NCBI RefSeq assembly: GCF_028736215.1
Contig: NZ_CP117883.1
Location: 6,386,001 to 6,450,000, forward strand
Source of the DNA: Mucilaginibacter sp. KACC 22773
Lineage (GTDB): Bacteria > Bacteroidota > Bacteroidia > Sphingobacteriales > Sphingobacteriaceae
Length of the DNA stretch: 64,000 nucleotides
Direction: 5' to 3'
Below the pieces are notes generated by a model that saw only the letters and a list, made by a program, of their open reading frames with translations, was not told the origin of the DNA and searched no databases. This document shows, one piece after another, positions 54,494-62,559 of the stretch. Position 1 is the first letter of the stretch. Each line of letters starts with the position of its first letter. Both the position numbers and the translations under genes were made by a program.

Positions 54494-55087
54494 TCATTTA
54501 TTGCAATTGGGTAGCTGGCAGCCATATGCCCTAAGCGCAAGTTGGTTAAATGCCAGCTTAGGTTGTGCAGCTAATAAACCATTTATAGCAATTTTTGCAT
54601 AATTTGTTTTTTCATCGGTACAATACCTGCTTCGGTTGTAGTTGCCACGGTAATATAATTGGTGTTGCGGGTTCAGCAGCGCTACCTGGGGTGTTGAATA
54701 TACGCCGCAGCTCTTTGCAATGGATGGATCGAATATCACCGGAATAGTTAAATCAAATTTATCCTGAATTTGTTTGGCTGTATAATAATGGTTATTTAAT
54801 ACTACCACTACAAAATGTACCTGCCGGCCATATTGGTTTACCAGCGATTTAAAATTAGCTACGTTGAACCGGGAACATGGGCAATCCGGGTTAAAAAAGT
54901 GGAAGAAAATGGGCTTGGTTTCATTTTTCAACACCCCGTTTAAACTGATAAGCTGCCCCTGGTAAACTGGTTTATAGTTTTTGGGAACGGGGGTTGGTAA
55001 TTGATAAACCAATTCGTTATACCAAAATAAAGCCCCGATCGCGCCAAGTAAAAAAATCAACCAAATACTCACTACGAGCTTCTTCAT
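54494..55087 (-). CDS. Membrane-anchored thioredoxin-like protein with DCPCS motif
   Basis: 197 aa from the ATG at 55087 (MKKLVVSIWLIFLLGAIGAL), which gives a signal-anchor; an ATG nine codons upstream is less likely. The thioredoxin-fold parts are IFFHFFNPDCPCSRFNV (Cys-Pro-Cys in place of CxxC), VVVVLNNHYY, and SIAKSCGVYSTPQVALLN with the cis-Pro loop. It is similar to redoxin-like DUF6436 proteins. The CPC motif could form a redox pair but is tighter than normal. Extra Cys residues occur near the C-terminus (GCQLPNCNK). It is cotranscribed with the PAS sensor gene. Confidence 0.78.
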   Translation of the reverse strand: MKKLVVSIWLIFLLGAIGALFWYNELVYQLPTPVPKNYKPVYQGQLISLNGVLKNETKPIFFHFFNPDCPCSRFNVANFKSLVNQYGRQVHFVVVVLNNHYYTAKQIQDKFDLTIPVIFDPSIAKSCGVYSTPQVALLNPQHQLYYRGNYNRSRYCTDEKTNYAKIAINGLLAAQPKLAFNQLALRAYGCQLPNCNK

Positions 55088-55221
55088 CCTTTTTTTTACG
55101 TAATGATAGTTCAAAAGTTACTTATTATAATCTTATTATATAGAAAAACAATTAATTGCCTTTACCCAAAAAGTTTTTACAAAAAAAAAGATAAAAACAG
55201 TTTTTTTTCCTATCATTACGG

Positions 55222-55839
55222 ATGCGATTTTATCTGGGAACCCTTACCCTCTTATTTTTTTTTATTTCGGCCAATAGCCCTGCGCATGCAAAACGCCGGG
55301 CGGTTCGCAAAAATCATAAGGAGGTTAAATCTGCAAAAAGACATAAACATTTTCATACATATACCAGGCCCGTAATAGATACAGCCATTTCAACCGGATG
55401 TGCCAGCCCCGAAGAATTGATAACTTTTGCAAAATCGCTGCAAGGCATCCGGTACAGGTTTGGCTCAACCAATCCCGAAAAAGGTTTTGACTGCTCGGGG
55501 TTTGTTAACTACGTATTTAATCATTTTGGCATTGCTATCCCCAGAAGTTCGGTCGACTTTACCGACGTTCAGGGCGGGGTTGATTTAAAGGATGCTAAAT
55601 TTGGCGACCTGATATTATTTACCGGTACTAAAAAACATACCCGCAGGGCCGGCCACATAGGCATCATTGTATCTATGCCAGGCGAACCAATTCAGTTTAT
55701 CCACTCTACTTCCGGTGAAGCAAATGGAGTAACCCTTACCAGTATGAATGATTATTATATGGGGCGCTATATGCGTACCATACGGGTATTTACGGATAAC
55801 AACCAGGTTAATACGTACCCTGAAACAGCCTCGCGTTAA
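55222..55839 (+). CDS. NlpC/P60 family cell-wall endopeptidase
   Basis: 205 aa, exported (signal MRFYLGTLTLLFFFISANSP). The C40 cysteine peptidase domain (about 55-185) has the catalytic Cys in FDCSGFVNYVF (about 91) and His in RAGHIGIIVS (about 144). A basic Lys/Arg/His-rich linker follows the signal (RRAVRKNHKEVKSAKRHKH). These enzymes cut peptide bonds in peptidoglycan stem peptides in the periplasm. It is divergent from the thioredoxin-like gene; the region between (about 55088-55221) shows no clear consensus promoter. Confidence 0.93.
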   Translation: MRFYLGTLTLLFFFISANSPAHAKRRAVRKNHKEVKSAKRHKHFHTYTRPVIDTAISTGCASPEELITFAKSLQGIRYRFGSTNPEKGFDCSGFVNYVFNHFGIAIPRSSVDFTDVQGGVDLKDAKFGDLILFTGTKKHTRRAGHIGIIVSMPGEPIQFIHSTSGEANGVTLTSMNDYYMGRYMRTIRVFTDNNQVNTYPETASR

Positions 55840-55973
55840 TTGGCTTGTTGCTTTTGCCACACGCAATTGCCATCACTCGTATTTTCAGAATATTTAATAA
55901 CCTTAAAACGAGGCAACTACAAGTACCCGGATTTATTACCCTTGTAATCCGCGCCCAATACCAAAAGTTATCA

Positions 55974-55981
55974 TACCTTTG
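55974..55981 (+). promoter_or_regulatory. Possible promoter -7 element for initiator tRNA
   Basis: TACCTTTG matches TAnnTTTG, 17 nt before the tRNA. No well-spaced TTTG lies upstream, so the call is tentative. Confidence 0.4.
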
Positions 55982-55997
55982 CAGTCCATCAAAACAG

Positions 55998-56070
<73 letters not shown>

Positions 56071-56081
56071 CATTTAAATCG

Positions 56082-56115
56082 AAAGCCTCAAGTCGGAAGA
56101 TTTGAGGCTTTTTTA
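56082..56115 (+). terminator. Terminator after initiator tRNA
   Basis: AAAGCCTCAA and TTGAGGCTTT pair with a 10-nt loop and a T-run, 12 nt after the tRNA. Confidence 0.85.
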
Positions 56116-56235
56116 ATCCCCTGTCAACTGCTAAACAAGAGCCGGTTGAATAAATTGATAATAAAAACCCTCCCCTGTTGGCACCGGAATCAAAAATGGC
56201 GGCCTCTCAACAAATTAAATCAGTACTTTTACCCC

Positions 56236-56874
56236 ATGGCAAAAGTTATATCATTTGAGAACAACCCTTACCAGGAAAACACTTATGTTTTATATGACGA
56301 AACCGGCGAATGCGCAATTATTGATCCGGGAATGTATACGGCTACCGAGCAAAATGCGGTAGCGAATTTTATAAAGGATAATAATTTAAAACCGGTTTTA
56401 CTGCTGAATACCCATTGCCACATTGACCATGTATTGGGTAATAAATTTGTATTTGATAAATACGGGCTTAAACCCAAATTTCACCAGGGCGAGTTGCCGG
56501 TGCTGACCGCTGTAGTATCATATGCCCCGCAAATGGGTATCAGGTACGAGGTATCGCCACTGCCGGATGAATACCTGCCCGAAACAGGCAACATAAAGTT
56601 TGGCAATACTGTTTTAGGGCTCATCTTCGCCCCCGGCCATTCGCCGGCATCGCTGTGCTTTTATGATAAAGCAGCCAATATGTTAATTGGCGGCGATGTA
56701 TTGTTCAGGCGAAGTATTGGCCGTACCGATTTACCCGGCGGTAATTTTAACCAACTGATAGACAACATCGAAAACAAACTATTTGCCCTACCTGATGATT
56801 GTACCGTTTACCCGGGCCACGGCCCCGAAACAACTATTGGTTACGAAAAACAAAACAACCCTTTCTTAAGTTAA
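56236..56874 (+). CDS. Metallo-beta-lactamase fold hydrolase (glyoxalase II-like)
   Basis: 212 aa from the ATG at 56236 (MAKVISFENNPYQENTYVLY); an ATG 90 bases upstream would add a stretch without homology. The HxHxDH motif is THCHIDHVLGN (about 58-68) with later metal ligands in FAPGHSPASLCF, GGDVLF and YPGHGPET. The size fits YcbL/GloB-type hydrolases that split thioesters such as S-lactoylglutathione or related compounds. Bacteroidota lack glutathione in general, so the substrate is open. It is followed by a repeat and then an ABC permease gene, with no close operon. Confidence 0.9.
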   Translation: MAKVISFENNPYQENTYVLYDETGECAIIDPGMYTATEQNAVANFIKDNNLKPVLLLNTHCHIDHVLGNKFVFDKYGLKPKFHQGELPVLTAVVSYAPQMGIRYEVSPLPDEYLPETGNIKFGNTVLGLIFAPGHSPASLCFYDKAANMLIGGDVLFRRSIGRTDLPGGNFNQLIDNIENKLFALPDDCTVYPGHGPETTIGYEKQNNPFLS

Positions 56875-56940
56875 AAGTCAAAATTAAAAATTCAAAAAAC
56901 TTCCGAACTCATCACTCAAAACTCTTAACTTAAAACTTTA
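56875..56940. repeat. AACTC/TTAAAA-type intergenic repeat
   Basis: AAAGTCAAAATTAAAAATTC, then ACTCATCACTCAAAACTCTT and AACTTAAAACTT; the same style as the tract in the TPP riboswitch. It fills the whole gap between two genes. Confidence 0.7.
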
Positions 56941-58167
56941 TTGAACACCTCGGTTTACATAGCAAAAAGATACTTATTTTCGGGCAAGAAGATGCACGCC
57001 ATCAATATCATTTCGGGCATATCTATGCTGGGAGTGTTGGTTGGCAGCGCTGCTTTGATTATTATTTTATCGGTGTTTAACGGGTTCGAGAAAGTGATCC
57101 TGTCGCTTTATAGCAATTTTACGCCCGAGATTAAGATTGAGACCCGCCTGGGCAAAACCTTTGATCCTAATACGCCGTATTTTACTTCACTGCATAATGA
57201 TCCTCAATTGTTTTCGTTCACCCAGGTGTTACAGGAAAAAGCATTAATAAAATATGGAGATAAACCATTTTTAGGTACGGTTAAAGGTGTAAGCGACGAT
57301 TTTTTAAAAAATAAACAATTGGATAGCACAGTGCAAAATGGCTCCTTTACCCTTAAAAGCGGGGGGCGAAATTTCGCGGTTATCGGGTCGTCCATTCAGG
57401 GCAGCCTTGGCATTAATGTACATGACGAATTATTGCCGATACAAATATTTTCGCCAAGTCGTACTGCTGTAAATTCGGCAAACCCGCTTGATGAGTTCAG
57501 GGTGCGCTCCATAAATGTCTCGGGTGTATTCGGTATCCAACAGGATTTTGATGACATTGTGGTAACCCCTATTGAGTTTGCCCGCGATTTGCTGGATCAG
57601 CCTAAAGAAGTGAGCTCATTAGAACTTACTTACAAAAAAGGGACCGATGTAACATCGGTACAAAACAAAATAATTGATGCCATAGGGAAAAACTTCACGG
57701 TAAAAAACCGAAAGCAGCAAAATACCGAGCTTTATAAAACCCTGAACTATGAGCGATGGAGCATTTTTATGATATTGACTTTTGTGCTTATTATTGCAAT
57801 ATTCAATATCATTGGCTCGTTAACCATGCTGGTTATTGATAAGCGCGCAGATATTGCCATTTTAAGTAGCCTGGGGGCCAATAAAATGCTGATACAGGGC
57901 ATTTTCTTTTTTGAAGGGATGATGATATCGATATTTGGCTGTATTGTTGGTATTGCCCTGGGCCTGGGCGTTTGCCTGGTGCAACAGCACTATGGTTTAA
58001 TAAAAATGGGGGCTACGTTAACCGTACTGGATGCCTACCCGATCGACCTGGAAATAGCCGATTTTGGGTTGGTTTTTTTAACAGTTGGCGCCATTTCTGT
58101 AATCGCATCAGGAATAAGTGCACGATTAAGCATCAAAGGATTGGACGAAATCAAACAGGATTTGTAA
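56941..58167 (+). CDS. FtsX/LolE-type ABC transporter permease
   Basis: 408 aa starting at TTG (NTSVYIAKRYLFSGKKMHAI is the standard family start); no ATG is nearby. Order: TM1 (about 22-44, ISMLGVLVGSAALIIILSVF), a large periplasmic MacB-PCD-type domain (about 45-265), then three C-terminal helices (about 275-295, 320-345, 375-400). LolC/E-type permeases move lipoproteins from inner membrane with an ATPase (not in this window). A repeat immediately upstream supplies no clear promoter. It lies 10 bp before a lipoprotein gene, and rbfA follows, as in other Bacteroidota. Confidence 0.88.
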   Translation: MNTSVYIAKRYLFSGKKMHAINIISGISMLGVLVGSAALIIILSVFNGFEKVILSLYSNFTPEIKIETRLGKTFDPNTPYFTSLHNDPQLFSFTQVLQEKALIKYGDKPFLGTVKGVSDDFLKNKQLDSTVQNGSFTLKSGGRNFAVIGSSIQGSLGINVHDELLPIQIFSPSRTAVNSANPLDEFRVRSINVSGVFGIQQDFDDIVVTPIEFARDLLDQPKEVSSLELTYKKGTDVTSVQNKIIDAIGKNFTVKNRKQQNTELYKTLNYERWSIFMILTFVLIIAIFNIIGSLTMLVIDKRADIAILSSLGANKMLIQGIFFFEGMMISIFGCIVGIALGLGVCLVQQHYGLIKMGATLTVLDAYPIDLEIADFGLVFLTVGAISVIASGISARLSIKGLDEIKQDL

Positions 58168-58176
58168 ATTTGTTAT

Positions 58177-58551
58177 ATGAGGATAAGCTATTTTAGGTAT
58201 TTGGCCCTTTTATTTATTTTTTTTATAGTGGCGTCCTCGTGTAACAGGAAACCGGATAAGGCAGATAAGCCTGTTGTTTATAAAGGTTTATACAGTTTTG
58301 GCCCCGAGATAAAATCATTTAAGGATTGCGATAGCGGGCAGGAGTTTTGGGTTACCGATAGTTCGGCACATCTTGAATTGCAATATTCTCAAATGAATTT
58401 CGAAAAACCTTATGAGCCTGTATATGTTGAGGTAGAGGGTGTAAAATTAAAATCGGGTAAAGAAGGCATGGGCTCAGAATATGACAGCACCCTTGTAGTA
58501 AAAAAAGTAGTAAAAATAACAAAAGAGATCCCGCAGGATATGTGTAATTAG
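58177..58551 (+). CDS. NlpE-like small lipoprotein
   Basis: 124 aa with lipoprotein signal MRISYFRYLALLFIFFIVAS and Cys22. The remainder is a beta-rich fold with GLYSFGPEIKSFKDCDSGQE and FWVTDSSAHLELQY, similar to the N-terminal domain of NlpE/META-like proteins. In other bacteria NlpE senses surface stress, but no specific function is shown. It starts 9 bp after the permease stop and is translated from the same mRNA. Confidence 0.75.
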   Translation: MRISYFRYLALLFIFFIVASSCNRKPDKADKPVVYKGLYSFGPEIKSFKDCDSGQEFWVTDSSAHLELQYSQMNFEKPYEPVYVEVEGVKLKSGKEGMGSEYDSTLVVKKVVKITKEIPQDMCN

Positions 58552-58645
58552 CTTTAAGTCCAAAGCCTTAAGTTAAAAGTCGAAAAGTTGAATTTTCCTC
58601 TACTTTTAACTTAAGACTTCCAACTGAAGGCTTCCTACTTCCTAA
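58552..58645. repeat. Inverted CTTAAG/TTAAG-type intergenic repeat
   Basis: AAGCCTTAAGTTAAAAGTCG on the left and CTTTTAACTTAAGACTTCC with AAGGCTT on the right form an imperfect long hairpin between the lipoprotein and rbfA genes. Confidence 0.75.
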
Positions 58646-58695
58646 AGGGAACCAAATAAACAAACATCTGCCTCAATTGGCGTTAACTTATCATT

Positions 58696-59067
58696 ATGGA
58701 ATCAAAACGTCAGCAAAAATTTGCAGGGGTGATACAGGAAGACCTGGCCGCCATTTTTCAGCGCGAAGGCATGAACTATTTGCCTAATACCCTGGTAACT
58801 ATAACCAAAGTACGTGTTACCCCCGATTTAGCCATAGCGCGTATATTTTTAAGCTTTTTTGGCAATACCAATTTGCAGCTGGCCCTGCAAACCATTAAGC
58901 TGCACGCCTCCGAAATTCGTTACAAACTGGGCGCCCGTATTAAAGACCAGGTAAGGATTATCCCCCAACTGGAGTTTTTTGTGGATGATACCAGCGAATA
59001 TGTAGAACGGATGGACAAAATTTTCGACAAAATAAGCAAGGAAGAGCGCCAGCCCGATACCGAATAG
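58696..59067 (+). CDS. rbfA: 30S ribosome-binding factor A
   Basis: 123 aa KH-like protein needed for late 16S rRNA processing and 30S assembly, especially in the cold. Family features: ESKRQQKFAGVIQEDLAAIF at the start, LVTITKVRVTPDLAIARIFLS in the middle, IRYKLGARIKDQVRIIPQLEF and FVDDTSEYVERMDKIFDKI at the end. Length is typical. It starts 9 bp before the stop-to-start gap of the M23 gene (10 bp), so the two are in one operon. Confidence 0.97.
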   Translation: MESKRQQKFAGVIQEDLAAIFQREGMNYLPNTLVTITKVRVTPDLAIARIFLSFFGNTNLQLALQTIKLHASEIRYKLGARIKDQVRIIPQLEFFVDDTSEYVERMDKIFDKISKEERQPDTE

Positions 59068-59076
59068 CTGATATAG

Positions 59077-59763
59077 ATGGACCGGCACCAACAGCTGAAG
59101 ACCTATTTACAAAACAACCCCGGTGCCATTGGCAAAGTGGTTGATTACGATGCCGGCACCGACCGGCTTTTTCCGTTGGATTTTACCGCCAACAATACCG
59201 AATTGAGTACGGAAATTATTGCCGATACCCAACGGTTTACCAATTGGGTAAGCGATAAACTAAAAGCCAATAACTGCCGCTACGGCATTGGCGGCTACAT
59301 GGAGCACCGCACTATTTATGCGGTAAGCGCTCATTTTGATACGGAAGATGAACCGCGGCGCCTGCATTTGGGTGTTGATATCTGGGGGCCGGCAGGTACG
59401 CCCATTTATACACCGCTCAATGGCAAAGTACATAGTTTCCAGGATAACAACAACCTGGGCGATTATGGGCCATGCATCATCCTGCAACATAACCTTGATG
59501 GTTTAATACTGTATAGCCTTTATGGTCACCTGAGCCGTAAAAGTTTGGAGGGGTTAACTATTGGTATGGCTGTTAAAAAAGATCAGCAAATAGGCACACT
59601 TGGCGACAATGCTGAAAACGGCCAATGGCCGCCACACCTGCATTTTCAGCTCATGTTTGATATCGAAGGTAAGTTTGGCGACTATCCCGGGGTATGTAAA
59701 TATTCCGAGATGGAAAAGTACAGGGCCAATGTGCCTGATCCGGGATTGGTGTTGGGGTTTTAA
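59077..59763 (+). CDS. M23 family metallopeptidase-like protein
   Basis: 228 aa. The LytM/M23 domain (about 90-215) has the zinc motifs HLGVDIWGPAGTPIY (HxxxD near 98) and HLHF (near 187), plus YSLYGHLSRKSL. It should cut peptide cross-links in peptidoglycan or act as an amidase activator. There is no evident signal peptide or membrane helix: the N-terminus is MDRHQQLKTYLQNNPG, so it may be cytoplasmic or use a nonstandard route. It lies 9 bp after rbfA. Confidence 0.85.
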   Translation: MDRHQQLKTYLQNNPGAIGKVVDYDAGTDRLFPLDFTANNTELSTEIIADTQRFTNWVSDKLKANNCRYGIGGYMEHRTIYAVSAHFDTEDEPRRLHLGVDIWGPAGTPIYTPLNGKVHSFQDNNNLGDYGPCIILQHNLDGLILYSLYGHLSRKSLEGLTIGMAVKKDQQIGTLGDNAENGQWPPHLHFQLMFDIEGKFGDYPGVCKYSEMEKYRANVPDPGLVLGF

Positions 59764-60160
59764 CGCTATTTTTAATAAAAAGTCAACCCGAGTTGTAAAA
59801 CCAGCAGGTTCTGAAGGGGAAATGACATCATAAAATGGGCTGTCATGCTGAGCCCCGTCGAAACATAGCGGGCAAAGGCCTCTCCACGCGCCCCTTCGAC
59901 AGGCCTACGCACCTCGAAAGTACAACATCTCATGGGTAGGAACTAAGTATCTATTCGCGAACTTTTCCGTCGACCATACCAAGCTGATAGATCCTTCGTT
60001 CCTCAGGATGACAGAATTTTATTTGAATGTCATACTAAGAAACCTGCAGGTTTTACAACTCAGTATGGTTTAGGTTTCTTCAAGTAAGTTTACTTGCATA
60101 TCACCTAACATTCTTTATCGCCCCAAACATTATTCCCGTTTTATTGTCGATATTTATATT
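59764..60160. other. Intergenic region filled by repeats
   Basis: 397 bp between the M23 gene and the TonB-C gene. It is almost entirely the composite element below and its flanking inverted repeat; the last 90 bp, before 60161, has AT-rich DNA for a promoter. Confidence 0.6.
59782..60061. repeat. Composite dispersed element, copy B, with flanking inverted repeat
   Basis: The same block order as 26114-26262 runs from 59782 to 60014, with about 80 bp of extra sequence inside (CCCCGTCGAAACATAGCGGG and CGCGCCCCTTCGACAGGC). An outer inverted pair is added: GTTGTAAAACCAGCAGGTT near 59793 and AACCTGCAGGTTTTACAAC ending near 60060. Confidence 0.85.
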
Positions 60161-60835
60161 ATGATAAAGCACATGCTCATCACTGTAACAGCAATAGTGG
60201 CAGTATTTACCGCCGGCGCCCAGCCTGCTTTTAAAGGAGGGCAAGGGGCATTGAACGATTTTTTGAAATCGAAAATAGTTTATCCGGAATATTCGAGCCG
60301 TAATTGTATTTCGGGTACGGTAAACGTGTCTTTCAGGCTGGATAAACAAGGCCGGGTAACCGATGCCAAAGTACAGCAAGGCCCTGGTATTGACCTGGAT
60401 GACGAAGCCCTGCGGGTTATTAAACTTACTTCCGGCCTATGGACGCTGCCTGCAGGCTATAACCCCACAACCAACCTGGTGCAGCCCATCAGGTTTGACC
60501 CTGATCAAACGCTTTGCGGGCAATCAACCATAAAAGACATGCAGGCCGCAATTACTGATTATAAAAACCGGCAGGAACTTGAAAATGCTGTTACCAATTA
60601 TTACATCAACAAATACCAGGGCAAGGCCGATCTATCCAAAGATGCTACCATCATAGCCCTTAAAAAGCAACTGGGCTTTGATGACGAGTTGATAGCCGAT
60701 ATACTCAGCAAGGCCAACGAGAAGGTAAAGCAAAATGACATGGAAGGCGCCTGTACCGACTGGAATTTTATCCGTAACATAGGCAGCGATAAGGCCGATA
60801 GCTTTATCCAAAAATATTGCAGCAAAAAGCCCTGA
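60161..60835 (+). CDS. Exported protein with TonB C-terminal-like domain
   Basis: 224 aa with signal MIKHMLITVTAIVAVFTAGA. The TonB-C fold (about 28-115) has SGTVNVSFRLDKQGRVTDAK and DLDDEALRVIKLT, as in proteins that bind receptors. A helical C-terminal half (about 130-224) has DFKNR-type repeats (QAAITDYKNRQELENAV) and ends with a stretch EGACTDWNFIRNIGSDKADS found in other Bacteroidota periplasmic proteins. It lacks the N-terminal membrane anchor and Pro-rich arm of true TonB. Function unknown; a terminator overlaps its stop codon. Confidence 0.8.
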   Translation: MIKHMLITVTAIVAVFTAGAQPAFKGGQGALNDFLKSKIVYPEYSSRNCISGTVNVSFRLDKQGRVTDAKVQQGPGIDLDDEALRVIKLTSGLWTLPAGYNPTTNLVQPIRFDPDQTLCGQSTIKDMQAAITDYKNRQELENAVTNYYINKYQGKADLSKDATIIALKKQLGFDDELIADILSKANEKVKQNDMEGACTDWNFIRNIGSDKADSFIQKYCSKKP

Positions 60836-60864
60836 CCGGCGTACGTACCGACCAGGGCTTTTTG
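60824..60864 (+). terminator. Terminator of the TonB-C gene
   Basis: AAAAAGCCCTG and CAGGGCTTTTT pair with inner GGC..GTC-type pairs and an internal GTACGTAC loop; the stop codon (60833-60835) lies in the left arm. Confidence 0.85.
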
Positions 60865-60892
60865 AGCTTGTTTGTGAAACAGATGTAGCTGG

Positions 60893-61084
60893 CTAAATTG
60901 CCAGCTCAACCTCCCCAATGGCCAGCAGCATAAGGCGACCCTGGTATTCAACCCATACATCGGCAAAGCCATTACCATCATAACCTAAAAATTTCATGAT
61001 GGGGCTGCTAATGTTCAGGTTTTTCCACCTTTTACCAATGTACTTAAGTAATTGACCTCGTTTTAGAGTGGTGTGCTTTGCCAT
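60893..61084 (-). CDS. Small protein of unknown function
   Basis: 63 aa, start ATG at 61084. It is basic at the N-terminus (AKHTTLKRGQLLKYIGKRWK) and has two short strands (FADVWVEYQGRLMLLAIGEV), a shape seen in small one-domain proteins. No motif is recognised. It lies between converging and same-strand genes without overlap, and its codon use resembles the neighbours, so it is probably real. Confidence 0.55.
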   Translation of the reverse strand: MAKHTTLKRGQLLKYIGKRWKNLNISSPIMKFLGYDGNGFADVWVEYQGRLMLLAIGEVELAI

Positions 61085-61271
61085 AAGTTTGATTTTTAAG
61101 GGTGAAACAATAAACTAAGTTAATTAACAATCGAGAAAATTCTTAACCTTTAGAAAAAAAAAATTTCTTTTGTATCGGATTTATTACAACAACATAACGT
61201 CGGTTCTGCTATTGCTAAATATTTACATTATGATAAGCAATTAATGATCAGCTACTTATCATTAAAATATT

Positions 61272-61766
61272 TTATTTGATTTTATTGTAATTTTTAGGAT
61301 CAAGCGCCCCGGGCGACCAGGCTTTAAAAAATCCCAATATTTTGTCTTTACTATAACCTTTACCCTCCTCCAGGTACTCGGAGTTTTGGGTATGCAGGCG
61401 GTTGCCTTTATCATCCAATACTATAAATACCGGGAAACCAAAGCGCTGGGGGTATCCCAGGTTTGTCATTACGGCATCGTTGGTGTTTTCCTGGCTGTAG
61501 TTCACGTGCAAAACAACGTAGCTTTGGTTCATATAGGTATTAAGGGCACTATCGGCTGTTACCTGGTTATTAAATTTTATGCACCAACTACACCAATTGC
61601 CCCCAATTTGCAGCAGTACATTTTTGTGCTGCTTAGCCGCCTGTTTAACTGCGGCAGTAATTTCGGCCCCTGCATCGGCGTTTGGGTTGTATATATGGGG
61701 TTTGTCCTGCGCCTTGGCACCTAAACCAAATGCAAACACAAGTGCAATTAAAAACATTTTTTTCAT
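61272..61766 (-). CDS. Exported thioredoxin-family protein with WCSWC site
   Basis: 164 aa from the ATG at 61766 (MKKMFLIALVFAFGLGAKA is a clean signal). The active site is NWCSWCIKFN (about 58-67), a CxxC of the DUF255/thioredoxin-7 type with a Trp before it; the cis-Pro loop is FGFPVFIVLDDKGN. It probably reduces or isomerises disulfides of periplasmic proteins, like DsbD-gamma/SoxW types. It stands alone, leftward. Confidence 0.88.
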   Translation of the reverse strand: MKKMFLIALVFAFGLGAKAQDKPHIYNPNADAGAEITAAVKQAAKQHKNVLLQIGGNWCSWCIKFNNQVTADSALNTYMNQSYVVLHVNYSQENTNDAVMTNLGYPQRFGFPVFIVLDDKGNRLHTQNSEYLEEGKGYSKDKILGFFKAWSPGALDPKNYNKIK

Positions 61767-62127
61767 AGCGGGCATAAATGCTCAGATAACAAGGCGTATA
61801 GTTTTTTATAAGCAACACAATTTACAGAAAAACCAGTTGCTTACGCATGTTGTTTTAAAATTATTACACAAAAAGCATAAAAAAGGGTACTTGTAAACAC
61901 ATTGTGGAAAACTCCTGAATTGAATGATAATTTAAGAATAATAAATTTGATATAACATACCCAAATTATATCTCTTTATTCCATTTACCCGTTAGGGGCT
62001 GATACGTGCAGGCGCTTATTTAAACTTGAGTTTTTTCAGTTATAAATAGTTAATATGTGTGAAGCCCCTGCGTAAAGCGGGGCTTTTTTTGCACTATAAG
62101 GCTGTTTAGAATTGATATATTGAACTG
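61767..62127. other. Intergenic region with orphan terminator
   Basis: 361 bp with no ORF, between the thioredoxin gene and the IS. GTTAGGGGCTGATACGTG at 61991 can pair with the left arm of the terminator at 62062 (GGGGCT with AGCCCC), an alternative fold. A short RNA from about 61945-62090 is possible; only the structure is seen. Confidence 0.4.
62062..62090 (+). terminator. Orphan rho-independent terminator
   Basis: AAGCCCC (62062-62068) and GGGGCTT (62079-62085) with inner GC pairs, then seven T. No rightward ORF lies upstream. Confidence 0.75.
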
Positions 62128-62202
62128 GGATCAAGCAAAATAATTGTGGGGGAGTAAAAAAAGTATTTGTTTTGGGGATAGGAATAACAAATACGAATAC
62201 CC

Positions 62203-62559
62203 TTGACAGCAGCATACGAAACCCTTGTCCGTTTAATCTTACCTGAAGGTCTTTTAGAATATTTTGAACTTATGGATGTTCGCTCATCTGAGAGCGGGCA
62301 ATTGAACATTTACCTGGAAGAAAAGAACCTTGCTCCATCAGGTTATGAGAAGCCACAACTGGAATCCAGGGGCTTCTTACCGGAAACGGCCATACAGGAT
62401 TTTCCTATTCGTGGCCATAAAGTAGCGCTTTGTATCAAAAGACGCAGATGGGAAGTAAAAGCAAGTGGTGAGATCATTACAAGAGACTGGGATTTAGTAA
62501 GGAAGGGAGCGCGGATGACTACAGAATTCGGCACTTTTTTAAAAGGTATATTTGGATAA
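62203..62559 (+). CDS. IS transposase N-region protein (ORF1)
   Basis: 118 aa starting at TTG 62203 (TAAYETLVRLILPEGLLEYF); an upstream in-frame stop at 62185-62187 limits the start. It resembles the N-region proteins of ISAon1-type elements: an acidic N-terminal half and a basic end with KVALCIKRRRWEVKASGEII, likely DNA-binding. It overlaps ORF2 by 8 bp in another frame. It may be expressed alone or fused to ORF2 by frameshifting. No catalytic residues lie here. Confidence 0.85.
   Translation: MTAAYETLVRLILPEGLLEYFELMDVRSSESGQLNIYLEEKNLAPSGYEKPQLESRGFLPETAIQDFPIRGHKVALCIKRRRWEVKASGEIITRDWDLVRKGARMTTEFGTFLKGIFG

Noticed and set aside
54484..54540. Upstream start of the PAS sensor gene
   Set aside because: It would overlap the preceding gene by 47 bp and adds a segment without membrane or PAS character.
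58164..58173. TAAATTTG promoter element before the NlpE-like gene
   Set aside because: It overlaps the end of the permease gene, has no spaced TTTG partner, and the start codon is too close; chance match around a stop codon is more likely.
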